DNA from: Bacteroidetes bacterium UBA1941
GTDB taxonomy: Bacteria; Bacteroidota; Bacteroidia; Chitinophagales; LD1
Assembly: GCA_002336805.1 (NCBI GenBank)
Contig: DDEZ01000011.1
Coordinates: 1-64,000 of the forward strand
Length of the DNA stretch: 64,000 bases
Direction of reading: 5' to 3'
How positions within the stretch are numbered: the stretch's first letter is position 1; each line of letters opens with the position of its first letter. This document shows positions 16,930 through 27,300 of the stretch, piece after piece. Position numbers and translations under genes: made by a program. The notes below the pieces were generated by a model. That model made no database searches. It worked only from the letters and a program-made list of their open reading frames with translations, and was not told where the DNA came from.

Positions 16930-17899
16930 TTTCAAACAGCTTTTGAAATACGTATTGCGTGATTGCGGTAAGAATACCTCTTTAGATGACCATTTAGTGG
17001 CCAAAAGAAATATACGTGGCAAGACCATTCCGAGCATAACCCAAGAGTTTATCGCTAATGAAGCTAATCGCAAAGTGCAGCGATCCAATTCTATTCGTAT
17101 TTACCATGAAATCCTATCAATTTCCGTGAAAGATAGAGCGCTCGTTACGAAAGCTATGCTTACGGATTTGTCCGATAAATACCTTTCACTACGTAATAAA
17201 AACGCTGTTAGCGTGGCCGTTAGCCACTATGACAAGCAGCATATCCACGTACACTTTGTCATTGGGGCCGTTGAATCAGAAACGGGTAAGGCGCTTCGAG
17301 TTTCTAAATCTGATTTCTCAAAATTCAAACGAGAACTGGAAAACTACCAAATGATGAAATACCCCGAGCTTTCAAACAGTGTTGTGGGCCACGGTAAAAG
17401 CAAAGCTGAAGACAAGATATCTGATAAGGAATTTCAGGTAATTAAACGCACCAAGGCACCATCGGAAAAGCAACAGTTGAAATATGATATGGATGCAGCT
17501 TATCAAGATGCACTTAGTAGAGCTGATTTTCTACATCGGTTATCTGAGAGGGACATACGGACCTATTCACACCGAGATCAAATCAAGGGTGTTGACCACG
17601 GAAGATATTTTCAGTTCGGCTCGCTCGGATATGATTCCCAAAAGCTCAGAGAGCTAGATTTTCGAGACGTGGCAATCTCTGGTTTGCAGGTGTTCCGAGA
17701 TGACTTAGATAAACGTGCTACGACTAAGGTCAACGATCAGTTTGACAGTATCGAAGACGAACTAGATTCTATTCGCGCTGAAGCCAGCACCAGGCAGAGC
17801 GATAGAGACGACATCTGGGATCGCACTCAAATACCTGATACGACTGAACCTAAATCAGACGAAGATTTAGATGAAGAAAGTACAGATACAGAACTTTAG
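16895..17899 (+). CDS. Relaxase/mobilisation nuclease (MobA/VirD2-like)
   Basis: 334-aa relaxase that should nick the transfer origin and stay attached to the 5' end. The metal-binding histidine cluster is HYDKQHIHVHF (His111, His116, His118, His120), preceded by a YHEILS motif at about 70 and a candidate nucleophile Tyr19 in LLKYVLRD. The C-terminal third is acidic and probably disordered (SDEDLDEESTDTEL). The ATG overlaps the MobC-like gene. The cognate transfer origin is not proven; candidate sites are the structured repeats at 22,051 and 61,104. Confidence 0.85.
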   Translation: MIIKSLTRKSASFKQLLKYVLRDCGKNTSLDDHLVAKRNIRGKTIPSITQEFIANEANRKVQRSNSIRIYHEILSISVKDRALVTKAMLTDLSDKYLSLRNKNAVSVAVSHYDKQHIHVHFVIGAVESETGKALRVSKSDFSKFKRELENYQMMKYPELSNSVVGHGKSKAEDKISDKEFQVIKRTKAPSEKQQLKYDMDAAYQDALSRADFLHRLSERDIRTYSHRDQIKGVDHGRYFQFGSLGYDSQKLRELDFRDVAISGLQVFRDDLDKRATTKVNDQFDSIEDELDSIRAEASTRQSDRDDIWDRTQIPDTTEPKSDEDLDEESTDTEL

Positions 17900-17982
17900 A
17901 ATGCCAGTGCGTTGTATAGAAAACATTCTTCATTGTCTAAGAATCATGTAACTTACCATTTCATAAATTACTGGACCGAATC

Positions 17983-20871
17983 ATGAAGTTTGAACTTTCT
18001 TATTCAGCCGATGAAAAGCTGACCGCACTAAGTGCGCGATTACGCATTTTTACTCAGGATAGTAGAAGATTTGACAGATCTATTAACGAGGATGTCAAAT
18101 CATTAAATCTGAAATATAACCTCTCGTTACTCATTTCAAAAATAATACTCAACCTACGCCACGCCGATAGTAGTAGAGAAAACTTCGAAAGCATAATACG
18201 AGAATACAATACAACAAATGGCGCAACCCTAGTTTTTGAAGACTTTCACAGCATTTTTTGGGTACGAGAAGTCTTAGATGAAATAGTCCTGCCAGAGACT
18301 ATAAGATTCTTCATATGGCAAGTCGGACACTATGAGGCGAAGGGAGAATCAATCTATATACCCGAAGACAAGATTGATATGGTCCGTTGCTTACAGCTCT
18401 ATGCAAGAAACCAAGAGGAATCATATAAACTGACAATCGATGAAAAAACCTTCAAAAGCATCTTACTGGGTGCTAGCGACGAGGTAGTCTCTCTGTTTCT
18501 AGATGGCCAGAGTATTTTGAAGAAGGACAAAATCGAAGGGCAATATTTTTGGGAAGGTAACAACAAATACAGTAGCGATTTACGTAATGAAATTACTTCC
18601 ACCTTATGGCTATTAATTTCTGAAGAAGGAAAGGAACTCGAGCAATTTAGAAAGTACTTCAAGTGTTTAATCAAAACGGAAATTTGGTTTAATGATCTGA
18701 ATCAGTATCTCACTTATGATAACCGTCTGAGGTTGTCTGAACTTGCTGTTCAACTCTTGCATCAAGAGAAAGATTTACTTCAAAGTGGAAATGAATACGC
18801 AAAGCTATGGCTTGATGCACAAAAATATGTTCATATAAGTATTAAGGAGGAAATACCTAAAGTTGATTTTGATTATTCAACTCCGTTACGATTTATTGAA
18901 AGTGTCGATAGTTATGCGTGGAGGTCTAGGGATGTTTTTGGTTGGCAAGAAACGAGAAGCTTTTGTTCATTAGCCTTGAGATTCGTAGTAACAATGGTGC
19001 TTCGACCTGATTCGCATCACCAACAAACTTTGGCTATTCTAAAGGATATTTCCCGACCCTTTTTGTTGTGGATACTCTATGATTCTATTCCAAGAGATTA
19101 TCCTTTTCTAATACCATTCCTGCTCATTGATTCGGAATTGACGCCGTTAGCATTCAAACTTGTAGATAAAGTTGAAATTGATCGTCATTTGTTAGAAACT
19201 GAAAGTGAAGATAGTGGCGAGAAGAAACTTTCAATTCATGCTGTTAGGTATACAGAAAGCTGCAAAATTAAGAGTGTAGTTTGGACGGGCATGTTTGAGC
19301 TAGTCCTTGATCATTTCGCGCATTCATACAATGCTAAAGGCTTGGATAGAGGGGCAGTGCTTTCCGAGATACTTATGGATTTGGCAGAAAAACTCTTTAG
19401 TATAAATTCAAGTAATGAAGAAAGTGTTATAAGACATACTATACTTCGAAAACTATATGATGAAGTCCTCAAAAAGATAAGTTCAAAACGTATACATTAT
19501 AGCAATGTATACCCAGCTCCTGTCATAAGGCCAAGACTTGTGCATGAAGTATTGCCGCAGATGATTAGCACAGTGACTACTAAGCTGCAAAAGGATGATT
19601 CGAATGATAGTAACTTTATTCAGTTGTCGTCAGGATTACTCGATTTGGCCGTAGAAATGATAAGGGTCGCAAATCTTAGAGTGTCTGACAATGAAATTAC
19701 ACCAGAACAGGGAGCAGATAATAAAGAGGCAAAAAATGGACTTATTAGGCTACTCGCTAGTCACATTGCTGATTTTTACGATGTGCAGAATTTCCAAAGT
19801 GATTCCTTTAAGCCCGGTGACATAAAACAAAGGAAAGTAAGAAGAGGCCTCTATGAATTTGGTTTTGAGATTGTTGATTGGGGCTATCTCTTTTTGAATA
19901 TAGAAGATAACCTATTACTTAGCTCAATACATCAAAATTTTGCTGATTCAATAGTCTTTAATACAACTGAAGGTACATATGATCCTCAAAATATGGATCA
20001 GCTTGAGAAAATTAAGCTTCATTTAAAAGCATTGTTGATAGCCTTTATCGGCATAAAACAGAAGTCTGACGCATTTGAATTGGAAGGTCTTCCAGTCAGT
20101 ACAACTTTAAAAAAGCTAGAACGTTGGATTAAAGATATTGCACTTAAATATTCTTCTAATGATCTTTCTAATAGTAGAGTTAATGTTTTTGAAGAACCGT
20201 TCCGGTCACTTGCTAACAATGTATATTACCAATCTTTGTCAGCACTCCTGTTTAAAGGCGTGAATTATTTCGCGGACGGGACGCAAATTGAATTCATAAC
20301 GGCCTTTTTCCGGGATAGCGAGGACGCTGCGTTAATGCTTAAAGCTATCAATATGCTAGATTCCGCGGAGTTGACAAGTATTATTTCAGAAAGACTTAGA
20401 TCATTAGATATAGATAGGTTTATTACCAAGGTGACTTCCACTTCAGAACTGGAAGCTGCTCTGATCGACGCAATTAACTCTTCAGACCATTGGGATTTAG
20501 CTGGGCCTCTTTTGATTAAAATACAAAAGCATTTGATACAGATTAATCACAACACGGAGCAAGCGCAAAGCTTCTTGTTTGAAGTCAATCTCTTACTCGC
20601 CTTTAAGCAGAAAGATGGCGAGAAAATTTTGCACATGGAGATACCTAAACTAGATTTTAGGCCGCATGAGATAAATATCCGAGACATCAATAAAAAGCGA
20701 TTCTTTATTGCTCTTCATTGGATTCACAATGAAAAGAAATATGATCTCGCCATAAACGAATTGCGAGCACTTCTTACCATGGACAGAAAGAATATTAGGT
20801 ACGCATATCAGCTATACCAAGCTCAAACCCTCAAAGCAATTAATACTAATGAATCGGAAGAAACTAATTGA
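17983..20871 (+). CDS. Large helical protein of unknown function (962 aa)
   Basis: Cytoplasmic, with no signal peptide or membrane segment. It is nearly all alpha-helical and rich in charged residues. No Walker motif, nuclease core or protease triad could be seen. The last ~60 residues (HWIHNEKKYDLAINELRALL...NIRYAYQLYQAQ) look like a TPR pair, so scaffold or sensor function is possible. It overlaps the next gene by 23 bp, so the two are co-translated. It lies between mobilisation genes and the structured repeat, a place where element-encoded defence or fitness modules usually sit. I do not recognise the family. Confidence 0.75.
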   Translation: MKFELSYSADEKLTALSARLRIFTQDSRRFDRSINEDVKSLNLKYNLSLLISKIILNLRHADSSRENFESIIREYNTTNGATLVFEDFHSIFWVREVLDEIVLPETIRFFIWQVGHYEAKGESIYIPEDKIDMVRCLQLYARNQEESYKLTIDEKTFKSILLGASDEVVSLFLDGQSILKKDKIEGQYFWEGNNKYSSDLRNEITSTLWLLISEEGKELEQFRKYFKCLIKTEIWFNDLNQYLTYDNRLRLSELAVQLLHQEKDLLQSGNEYAKLWLDAQKYVHISIKEEIPKVDFDYSTPLRFIESVDSYAWRSRDVFGWQETRSFCSLALRFVVTMVLRPDSHHQQTLAILKDISRPFLLWILYDSIPRDYPFLIPFLLIDSELTPLAFKLVDKVEIDRHLLETESEDSGEKKLSIHAVRYTESCKIKSVVWTGMFELVLDHFAHSYNAKGLDRGAVLSEILMDLAEKLFSINSSNEESVIRHTILRKLYDEVLKKISSKRIHYSNVYPAPVIRPRLVHEVLPQMISTVTTKLQKDDSNDSNFIQLSSGLLDLAVEMIRVANLRVSDNEITPEQGADNKEAKNGLIRLLASHIADFYDVQNFQSDSFKPGDIKQRKVRRGLYEFGFEIVDWGYLFLNIEDNLLLSSIHQNFADSIVFNTTEGTYDPQNMDQLEKIKLHLKALLIAFIGIKQKSDAFELEGLPVSTTLKKLERWIKDIALKYSSNDLSNSRVNVFEEPFRSLANNVYYQSLSALLFKGVNYFADGTQIEFITAFFRDSEDAALMLKAINMLDSAELTSIISERLRSLDIDRFITKVTSTSELEAALIDAINSSDHWDLAGPLLIKIQKHLIQINHNTEQAQSFLFEVNLLLAFKQKDGEKILHMEIPKLDFRPHEINIRDINKKRFFIALHWIHNEKKYDLAINELRALLTMDRKNIRYAYQLYQAQTLKAINTNESEETN

Positions 20872-21874
20872 AGCAAACCATGATTGGGAGCTTTTTGTTG
20901 GAACATTATCAGAAGATGAGAAGCAAGGTCTTACTGGCTTATCGGAAGCAATAGCTGTCAACCGTATATACTTTTATGCAGAAACTGGCGATGCTTTACG
21001 CTTTGATCAAGCTGTAAACACTTTATCTAATCGTAATCTATATGATAAGGACCTCGTCCCCGTTATATATAACTTCTATTTAGAGAGAGGTATGCATCAG
21101 GCCGCATATTCTTATATCAGGGGAGCTAAAAAATTCATTCAGGATTTTGATGGTAGCACTCCTAATGACATCGAGGCGCTTTACTCAAATGCCATTACAG
21201 AGGGTTTGCTGCAATCTGTTAAAACGGGCATGTCAGATCTTCGCAGTATTGGAGCGAAACATATTCCGCTAGTAACTCCAGATATTGTAAATGATAAGAG
21301 ATTGTTGGGAGAATTCATTCTGGGAGAACTTGTTCACGCCTCCAAAGTCTTAGTAGATAAGATTCAAGGTGTCAAAACAATTCCTCATGAGGATAGGTAT
21401 AACGATCTTCTTTTAGCCACACTTAGGCTTAGATTTCAGATTTGGGCATGGACCATTACTGATCAGGCGAGAAAAGGATCATCGCCAAGCGGAAAGAATG
21501 CCGGAGAAACCGACCTTATCATCGAAGCTGGAAGTCAAACAATCGCCTTATTCGAGGCACTAATTTTAACAGGTAAGGATAGTACAAAAACCCAGAGCCA
21601 TGTATTGAAACCCTTCGGCTATGATAAGAAATTGGATCGTTATTATATGATTGTTTACTACAAAGGCCAGCCTGATAGCCTTGAGCATACTTGGACTGAA
21701 TACAAAAAAGAAGTGCAGGCTAGTCCATTCACACCAGGTTTTGAATTGGATGTTGCAAAAGGTTTTGAGGATATTTCATCAAAATTTGATGATGTCAATC
21801 ATCTGAAGATTGCCAGAAGTATACATGGCAGCAATAAAGTTGAGATGTACCATATTCTCATCGATTTATCCTAA
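20849..21874 (+). CDS. Protein of unknown function, partner of the 962-aa protein (341 aa)
   Basis: 341-aa helical cytoplasmic protein that begins inside the preceding gene and probably works with it. The N-terminal half has helical hairpins with ALRFDQAVNTL and YLERGMHQAAYSYI, TPR-like. The C-terminal third is beta-rich (KLDRYYMIVYYKGQ, GFELDVAKGFEDI, KVEMYHILIDL). No catalytic motif was recognised. Last gene before a 394-bp non-coding stretch, so the pair forms a closed two-gene unit. Confidence 0.7.
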   Translation: MNRKKLIEANHDWELFVGTLSEDEKQGLTGLSEAIAVNRIYFYAETGDALRFDQAVNTLSNRNLYDKDLVPVIYNFYLERGMHQAAYSYIRGAKKFIQDFDGSTPNDIEALYSNAITEGLLQSVKTGMSDLRSIGAKHIPLVTPDIVNDKRLLGEFILGELVHASKVLVDKIQGVKTIPHEDRYNDLLLATLRLRFQIWAWTITDQARKGSSPSGKNAGETDLIIEAGSQTIALFEALILTGKDSTKTQSHVLKPFGYDKKLDRYYMIVYYKGQPDSLEHTWTEYKKEVQASPFTPGFELDVAKGFEDISSKFDDVNHLKIARSIHGSNKVEMYHILIDLS

Positions 21875-22268
21875 TTGCCCATTATAAGTTGATTTCCCTT
21901 GTACTATGATCACTATCGTTATTTTGAGTCGGCAGGACTTATATAGCGTTTTCGTGGCTAGGACCGGTGTCTATTTCCTCATGCAGAGCCGTCATGCTTT
22001 GGATCGCATATGAATTCTTTAGCTTCTAAAATGCAAAACTGGTGCATGGGTAGCAAGATTGCATTGGAACGGTTCCACTCTATCTGAAGATATAGTTTGG
22101 AATAGTTCCAATGCTTTCTTGCCAAAGGAGAACCCTTTGGATTCCCAGAACGTGCAAATTGGGAAGTGCCATTTCTGAACAAATCAGGAATTTTTCATTT
22201 TTTGAATAAGTGTAAATGTTCTTTTATTAGAATTTAAAGAGATATATTTAAGTTAATAAAAACCCAGT
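21875..22268. other. Non-coding stretch containing structured repeat A
   Basis: 394 bp without a credible gene. It contains the hairpin repeat at 22,051-22,146 and, after it, an AT-rich run that should hold the promoter of the cargo region. A short frame across the hairpin on the minus strand is rejected as coding. Confidence 0.6.
22051..22146. repeat. Structured repeat A (candidate oriT or recombination site)
   Basis: Starts TAGCAAGATTGCATTGGAAC. GCAAGA pairs with TCTTGC, then a symmetric TT/TT bulge, then GCATTGGAAC pairs perfectly with GTTCCAATGC. The hairpin is followed at once by CCAAAGG-AGAA-CCCTTTGG and ATTCCC. A copy with the same architecture and different but still complementary stem bases lies at 61,104. 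Conserved structure with compensating changes implies function. Position 4 kb after the relaxase fits a transfer origin. Confidence 0.6.
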
Positions 22269-22706
22269 ATGGCTTTCATAAGGATACTTCTGATCAATCT
22301 CATGCTTTGCCTAATGGCTATTGGCTCCGTGGCACAAACTACGGGAACCTGCGGTGATGGTAAAGTGGCTCTCACAACTACTAAATCTGGCTTAGGAATA
22401 GTCATCTATTCAAACGATCCTGAAACCATATGGAATGCTTTTAGGCTTGCAAACTTTTCAATCTCTCAAAAGGACACTGTAAAGATTTTTCTATTGGGTA
22501 AAGGCGTGGAAGCTGAAAAGGTTAGCACGGCGAAGTTTAACATCAAAGGACAAATGGAGGATTTTGTAAAGGGAGGTGGGCAAATCTTAGCCTGCGGCAC
22601 TTGTTTAAAGATACGAAAGGAGAGTGGGACGGAGCTTTGTCCACTTTCTACCTTAGCTGATCTCTACAATATAATCAGCCAATCCAATAAAGTAATAACT
22701 TTCTAA
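22269..22706 (+). CDS. DsrE/DsrF-like family protein, exported
   Basis: 145-aa protein with a signal peptide (1-22, ending GSVAQ) and a DsrE-like fold: IVIYSNDPETIWNAFRLANFS, then VKIFLLGKGVE, and the C-terminal ILACGTCLK with the conserved cysteine pair. DsrE family members carry sulfur or bind small thiols. The exported form in a metal island may handle sulfide or thiol-bound metal. First gene of the cargo region and 1 bp before the methyltransferase, so likely co-transcribed. Confidence 0.7.
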   Translation: MAFIRILLINLMLCLMAIGSVAQTTGTCGDGKVALTTTKSGLGIVIYSNDPETIWNAFRLANFSISQKDTVKIFLLGKGVEAEKVSTAKFNIKGQMEDFVKGGGQILACGTCLKIRKESGTELCPLSTLADLYNIISQSNKVITF

Positions 22707-22707
22707 T

Positions 22708-23319
22708 ATGGAAAACAGAAAAGATCATTGGGAGCAGGTATATAGTACTAAGCAGCCAAATGAAGTCAGTTGGACGCAGGATATCCCGCGCACATCGCTG
22801 GCTTTCATACACTCCTTTGACCTGCCGAAAACTTCTCGGATAATCGACATAGGCGGTGGCGACAGCAAACTTGTTGATCACTTGTTGGATGAGGGATATG
22901 AGAACGTTGCCGTCTTGGACATTTCAGAACAGGCACTACAAAGAGCGAAAAGCCGCTTAGGTGATAGGGCGAATAAGGTAGAGTGGATAGTATCTGACAT
23001 CACCAAATTTAGTCCTGTAAAGTCATACGATGTATGGCATGATCGGGCGACATTCCACTTTTTGACTACAGTAGAGGAAATTAAAGCTTACTTAACTATT
23101 GCTCGTAAGGCAGTCAAAAGCTACATGGCATTAGGAACTTTCTCGGATGCAGGACCGAAAAAGTGTAGTGGCTTAGACATTCACCAATATAGCGAAAGCG
23201 AATTACAGAAAACTTTGGAAACGGGCTTTGAGAAGCTGAAATGCATTACGGAAGATCACATTACACCATTTGACACCAAACAAAATTTCTTGTTTTGCAG
23301 TTTTAAGGCTAAATCATAA
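22708..23319 (+). CDS. Class I SAM-dependent methyltransferase
   Basis: 203-aa methyltransferase. The SAM-binding motif RIIDIGGGDSKLVDHLL is at about 45-60, followed by acidic AVLDISEQAL and motif IVSDITKF, with YDVWHDRATFHFL as the later motif. The N-terminal HWEQVY..K...VSW is typical of small thiol/metalloid-type methyltransferases in resistance islands. The substrate cannot be told from the sequence; a metal(loid) or thiol compound is an inference from context. Confidence 0.75.
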   Translation: MENRKDHWEQVYSTKQPNEVSWTQDIPRTSLAFIHSFDLPKTSRIIDIGGGDSKLVDHLLDEGYENVAVLDISEQALQRAKSRLGDRANKVEWIVSDITKFSPVKSYDVWHDRATFHFLTTVEEIKAYLTIARKAVKSYMALGTFSDAGPKKCSGLDIHQYSESELQKTLETGFEKLKCITEDHITPFDTKQNFLFCSFKAKS

Positions 23320-23323
23320 CAAT

Positions 23324-23692
23324 ATGGAAAATCGGATATATATTGTAATGACACTTTTATTGTTCCTCCTACTAGGATGCAAAAAAGGCGGGGAAGTGAC
23401 TCAATCGGCACAATGCGTGCAGATTGCAGGAGCTACATTTACTTCGAATTCAGGCAAAATGTTGCAGATTTTAAATACTAAATGCAGCGGTAGTAATTGT
23501 CATTCTAGTACTGGACCAGGAGCGCCGCATTGGACATTCAACACTGTTTATGACAGCCTTGTCCCTCACTTCAATCACATGTATGAATCAGTAATTCTTG
23601 AGCAAGAAATGCCTCCAGATACAATGCCACAATTAACGCAGGAAGAAATTAATCTCTACAAATGTTGGAAGGAATCGGGATTTCCGCAATAG
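23324..23692 (+). CDS. Lipoprotein with cytochrome-like CX4CH motif
   Basis: 122-aa protein with a lipoprotein signal (LLFLLLGCKK, lipid-modified Cys about residue 18). A single heme-like motif KCSGSNCH (CX4CH) precedes a possible distal Met in MPPDTMPQ, as in planctomycete-type cytochrome c domains. Periplasmic or outer-membrane location. Start taken at the ATG at 23,324, because the frame upstream of it runs inside the methyltransferase. Possibly an electron acceptor for periplasmic copper oxidation. Confidence 0.65.
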   Translation: MENRIYIVMTLLLFLLLGCKKGGEVTQSAQCVQIAGATFTSNSGKMLQILNTKCSGSNCHSSTGPGAPHWTFNTVYDSLVPHFNHMYESVILEQEMPPDTMPQLTQEEINLYKCWKESGFPQ

Positions 23693-23752
23693 GTTTCTCA
23701 ATTCTTAATCTCTTTAATATACGACTTAATTTTTTCTTATTATATTCGCTTC

Positions 23753-24061
23753 ATGAGGCTAATGTCATTAGTAATGAGTGTACTCATTTTAGTTATATCA
23801 GTACTTCCATGTACGGATGGCCTCGGTGTATCACCTAATATAGCTCCAACTTTTACCTCAGCACAGCACAGTGACCATGCCTCTGATCAGTGTGCTCCAT
23901 TGTGTATCTGTTCCTGCTGTTCAGTTTCAACAGTTTGCCAAAAGGTTCATGAATATATTGCTCTCAGAGCCACTACATCAATAGAGTACATTGCATGTAC
24001 CACATCTTCAATAGCCTCTGGAGCTGCTGTCTCTATATGGCAGCCTCCAAAAACAACGTGA
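23753..24061 (+). CDS. DUF6660-like small Cys/His-rich exported protein
   Basis: 102-aa protein with a signal peptide, then HSDHASDQCAPLCICSCCS and a C-terminal IWQPPK. This matches the pattern of a small protein family repeatedly found directly upstream of copper/heavy-metal RND pumps in Bacteroidota. The clustered Cys and His suggest metal binding in the periplasm. The pump gene follows after one tiny gene. No catalytic activity is expected. Confidence 0.65.
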   Translation: MRLMSLVMSVLILVISVLPCTDGLGVSPNIAPTFTSAQHSDHASDQCAPLCICSCCSVSTVCQKVHEYIALRATTSIEYIACTTSSIASGAAVSIWQPPKTT

Positions 24062-24132
24062 TTTCTTAGGATTACTACTCCGATACTTTTACAGTATGCG
24101 GTAAGTTTTTTTTAATCCATCCTTAATTCTTA

Positions 24133-24309
24133 ATGAAAAGCAAGACTAAAGTGACTAAGAAGTCATGGGTCTACCGCTTGCTAAAGTTTCTGTTTATAGC
24201 CGTTTGCGCTCTTATTCTTTTTCTGGCAACAGTTGAAAGATTCTGGCACTACTATAAGCACGTTTCGCATAGCAGCAAAGCGACAGACTATTCTTCACAA
24301 AAAAAATGA
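24133..24309 (+). CDS. 58-aa single-pass membrane protein
   Basis: Short frame with a basic N-terminus (KSKTKVTKKSWVYR), one transmembrane helix (LLKFLFIAVCALILFLATV) and a polar tail with two His. It ends 6 bp before the GTG start of the CzcA-TolC fusion. Spacing and coding-like composition support it as real. It may be a pump accessory or leader. Confidence 0.5.
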   Translation: MKSKTKVTKKSWVYRLLKFLFIAVCALILFLATVERFWHYYKHVSHSSKATDYSSQKK

Positions 24310-24315
24310 AAAAGC

Positions 24316-27300
24316 GTGTTAGATAATATTATAGATTTTAGTATAAAGAATAAGTTCATCATTGGGTTGATGACTTTGCTTCTTATACTGTGGGGAGGCT
24401 GGAGTGCGGCCAAACTTCCCATAGATGCAGTACCTGATATCACGAATAACCAAGTTCAGATCATAACAATTTGCCCTACACTGGCTGGTCAGGAAGTTGA
24501 ACAACTGGTTACTTACCCAATTGAGCAAAGTCTTTCTAACCTGCCAGACCTTGAAGAAACAAGAAGTATATCAAGATTCGGTCTGTCAGTTATTACCGTA
24601 GTTTTTGACGATAAGGTTGATATATATTTTGCCAGACAGATCATCGGAGAACGTTTGAAAGATGTGGGTGATAAAATACCGCAAGGAATCGGAACCCCTG
24701 AATTGGCACCTGTAAGTACTGGACTTGGCGAGGTCTATCAATATATATTGCATCCTAAGAAAGGAAGTGAAAACAAGTATTCTGCGATGGAGCTGAGAAC
24801 CATGCAGGACTGGATCATCGCTCGCCAATTGCGCGGCACTCCGGGCATTGCAGAAATAAACAGCTTTGGTGGCAAATTAAAACAGTATGAAGTTGCCATA
24901 AATCCCAATAGGCTAAAAGCAATGGGAGTTTCAGTTCCTGAAATTTTCAGTGCATTGGAAAAAAACAATCAAAATACGGGGGGAGCATACATAGATAAAA
25001 AGCCCAACGCATATTTCATTCGTGGAGTTGGGTTAGTGACTTCACTAGAAGATGTTGGGAATATTGTAGTCAAGAAAAATGGCAGTTCTGTTCCAATACT
25101 TATTAAGGATGTTGCAAAGGTCCAGTTGGGAAATGCTGTTAGATATGGGGCACTGACCTATAACGGAGAACTTGATGCTGTAGGTGGAATTGTACTCATG
25201 CTCAAGGGGGCTAATAGTAACGCTGTCGTAAAAAGCATCAAAGAAAAAATCCCAATGATTCAGAAATCACTACCGGACGACGTAGTGATTGAGGCATTTA
25301 TTGATCGAAGTGACTTTGTAGGAAGGGCAATTACTACAGTTAAGAAGAATCTGATCGAAGGTGCTTTGATAGTAATATTTGTGCTGATCATTTTCCTCGG
25401 TAATATCCGCGCAGGTATCATTGTAGCCTCGGCTATACCGCTGTCTATGCTCTTTGCATTCGGAATGATGAATCTATTTGGTGTATCAGCAAATCTCATG
25501 AGTCTCGGCGCTATAGACTTCGGATTGATCGTAGACGGTGCTGTTATTATTGTGGAAGCTTCACTATATCTTCTAGAGCAACAAAAGAAGGAAGTCAGAT
25601 ACACACAAGAGGAAATGGACGAAGCTGTTAGCTCAAGCACTAAAAAACTCAGAAACAGTGCGGCTTTCGGGGAAATTATCATCATGATAGTGTATTTCCC
25701 AATTCTTTCACTTGTGGGAGTTGAAGGCAAAATGTTTGGGCCAATGGCCAAAACAGTACTTTTCGCAATCATTGGCGCAATGATACTTTCTCTTACCTAT
25801 ATTCCAATGGTAAGCGCACTGCTTCTCCCCAAGAAAATAAGCCATAAGAAAAGTTTTAATGAGAAGATGATGGATTTCTTCCATAGGTTATATCAACCGA
25901 TACTGGAAAAAGCCATACGCACAAAATTTATTGTGGTAATGGCGACAGTAGTTCTGTTTGCTGTTGCTGTTGTCATTTTTAGTAAGATGGGAGGAGAGTT
26001 TATACCAACACTTGCGGAAGGAGATTTCGCATTTGAATTTAGAATGCCTTTAGAGACCTCCTTATCTCAAAGTATAGAAACCTCAATGCAAGCGTCAAAA
26101 ATCGCTAGGCAATTCGACGAGGTCAAACTGGTAGTAGGCAAGACGGGTGCAGGTGAAGTGCCAACAGATCCTATGCCTCCAGGTTCAACAGACCTTCTGG
26201 TAATTCTCAAACCTCAAAAGGAATGGAAATCAAAGAAATCGTTTGATGAACTCGGTGATGAAATAGAAGAAAAATTGAAGGTATTGCCAGGCGTATTCAT
26301 CGAAAAAAACCAGCCGATTCAGATGCGATTCAACGAATTAATGACCGGTATTAAACAAGATGTAGCAATAAAAATATTTGGAGAGAATCTTGATAGCCTA
26401 AGCCAGTTAGGTAAAAAAGTGCAAGACATTATTATCAATGTCAAAGGAGTTTCTGGCCCTCAGGTTGAACAGACAGAGGGGCTTCCTCAAATCAATATCG
26501 AATATGATCGTCAAAGACTGGCTAATTATGGATTAAACATAGAAGATGTAAATGCCATCGTTAGTACCGCCTTTGCAGGTAAATCTACCGGCTCTGTTTA
26601 TGAAAATGAACGCAGATTTGACCTTGTTGTACGTTTGGACAGTGCATATAGAAGTACCATTGACGACGTCAGCAATTTGGTAATACCACTTGATAACGGT
26701 GAGCAAATACCGCTTTCACAAGTTGCTACGGTAGACTACAAGCTTGGTCCTGCCCAGATCAGCAGGGAGGCAGGTAAGCGAAGAATAGTGATAGGATTTA
26801 ATGTGCAGGGAAGAGATGTCGAAAGTGTTGTTAAGGAGATTCAGCAAAAACTTGCTACAGATATTAAACTACCTACAGGTTATTACTTCACCTATGGAGG
26901 CACTTTTGAAAATCTACAGAAAGCATCCCAACGATTGATGCTCGCCGTCCCGGTCTCCCTCCTGCTTATTTTCATTCTGCTCTATTTTACATTTGGTTCC
27001 TTCAAGCAAGCTGCATTGATTTTTACTGCCATACCTATGAGTGCTATTGGTGGTGTATTTGCTCTTCTCATTCGTGGTATGCCTTTTAGCATTTCTGCGG
27101 GAATAGGCTTCATTGCATTATTTGGGGTAGCGGTACTTAACGGCATTGTCCTGATCGGGACATTCAACAATCTAGAAAAGGAAGGGTGGCACGATATGAT
27201 CAAGAGAGTCATTGAGGGAACACGAATAAGATTACGCCCTGTACTTATGACCGCTACCGTCGCATCATTAGGATTTTTACCAATGGCACTTAGCCATAGC

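Noticed and set aside
21979..22182. 67-codon minus-strand frame across repeat A
   Set aside because: It is explained by the hairpin repeat, has no homologous features and the matching frame in repeat B is different.
24306..24326. ATG start for the CzcA-TolC gene at 24,306
   Set aside because: It is in a different frame and stops within a few codons. The conserved N-terminus begins at the GTG at 24,316.
25260..25772. 170-codon minus-strand frame inside the RND pump gene
   Set aside because: It overlaps a well conserved transporter sequence and shows no independent features.
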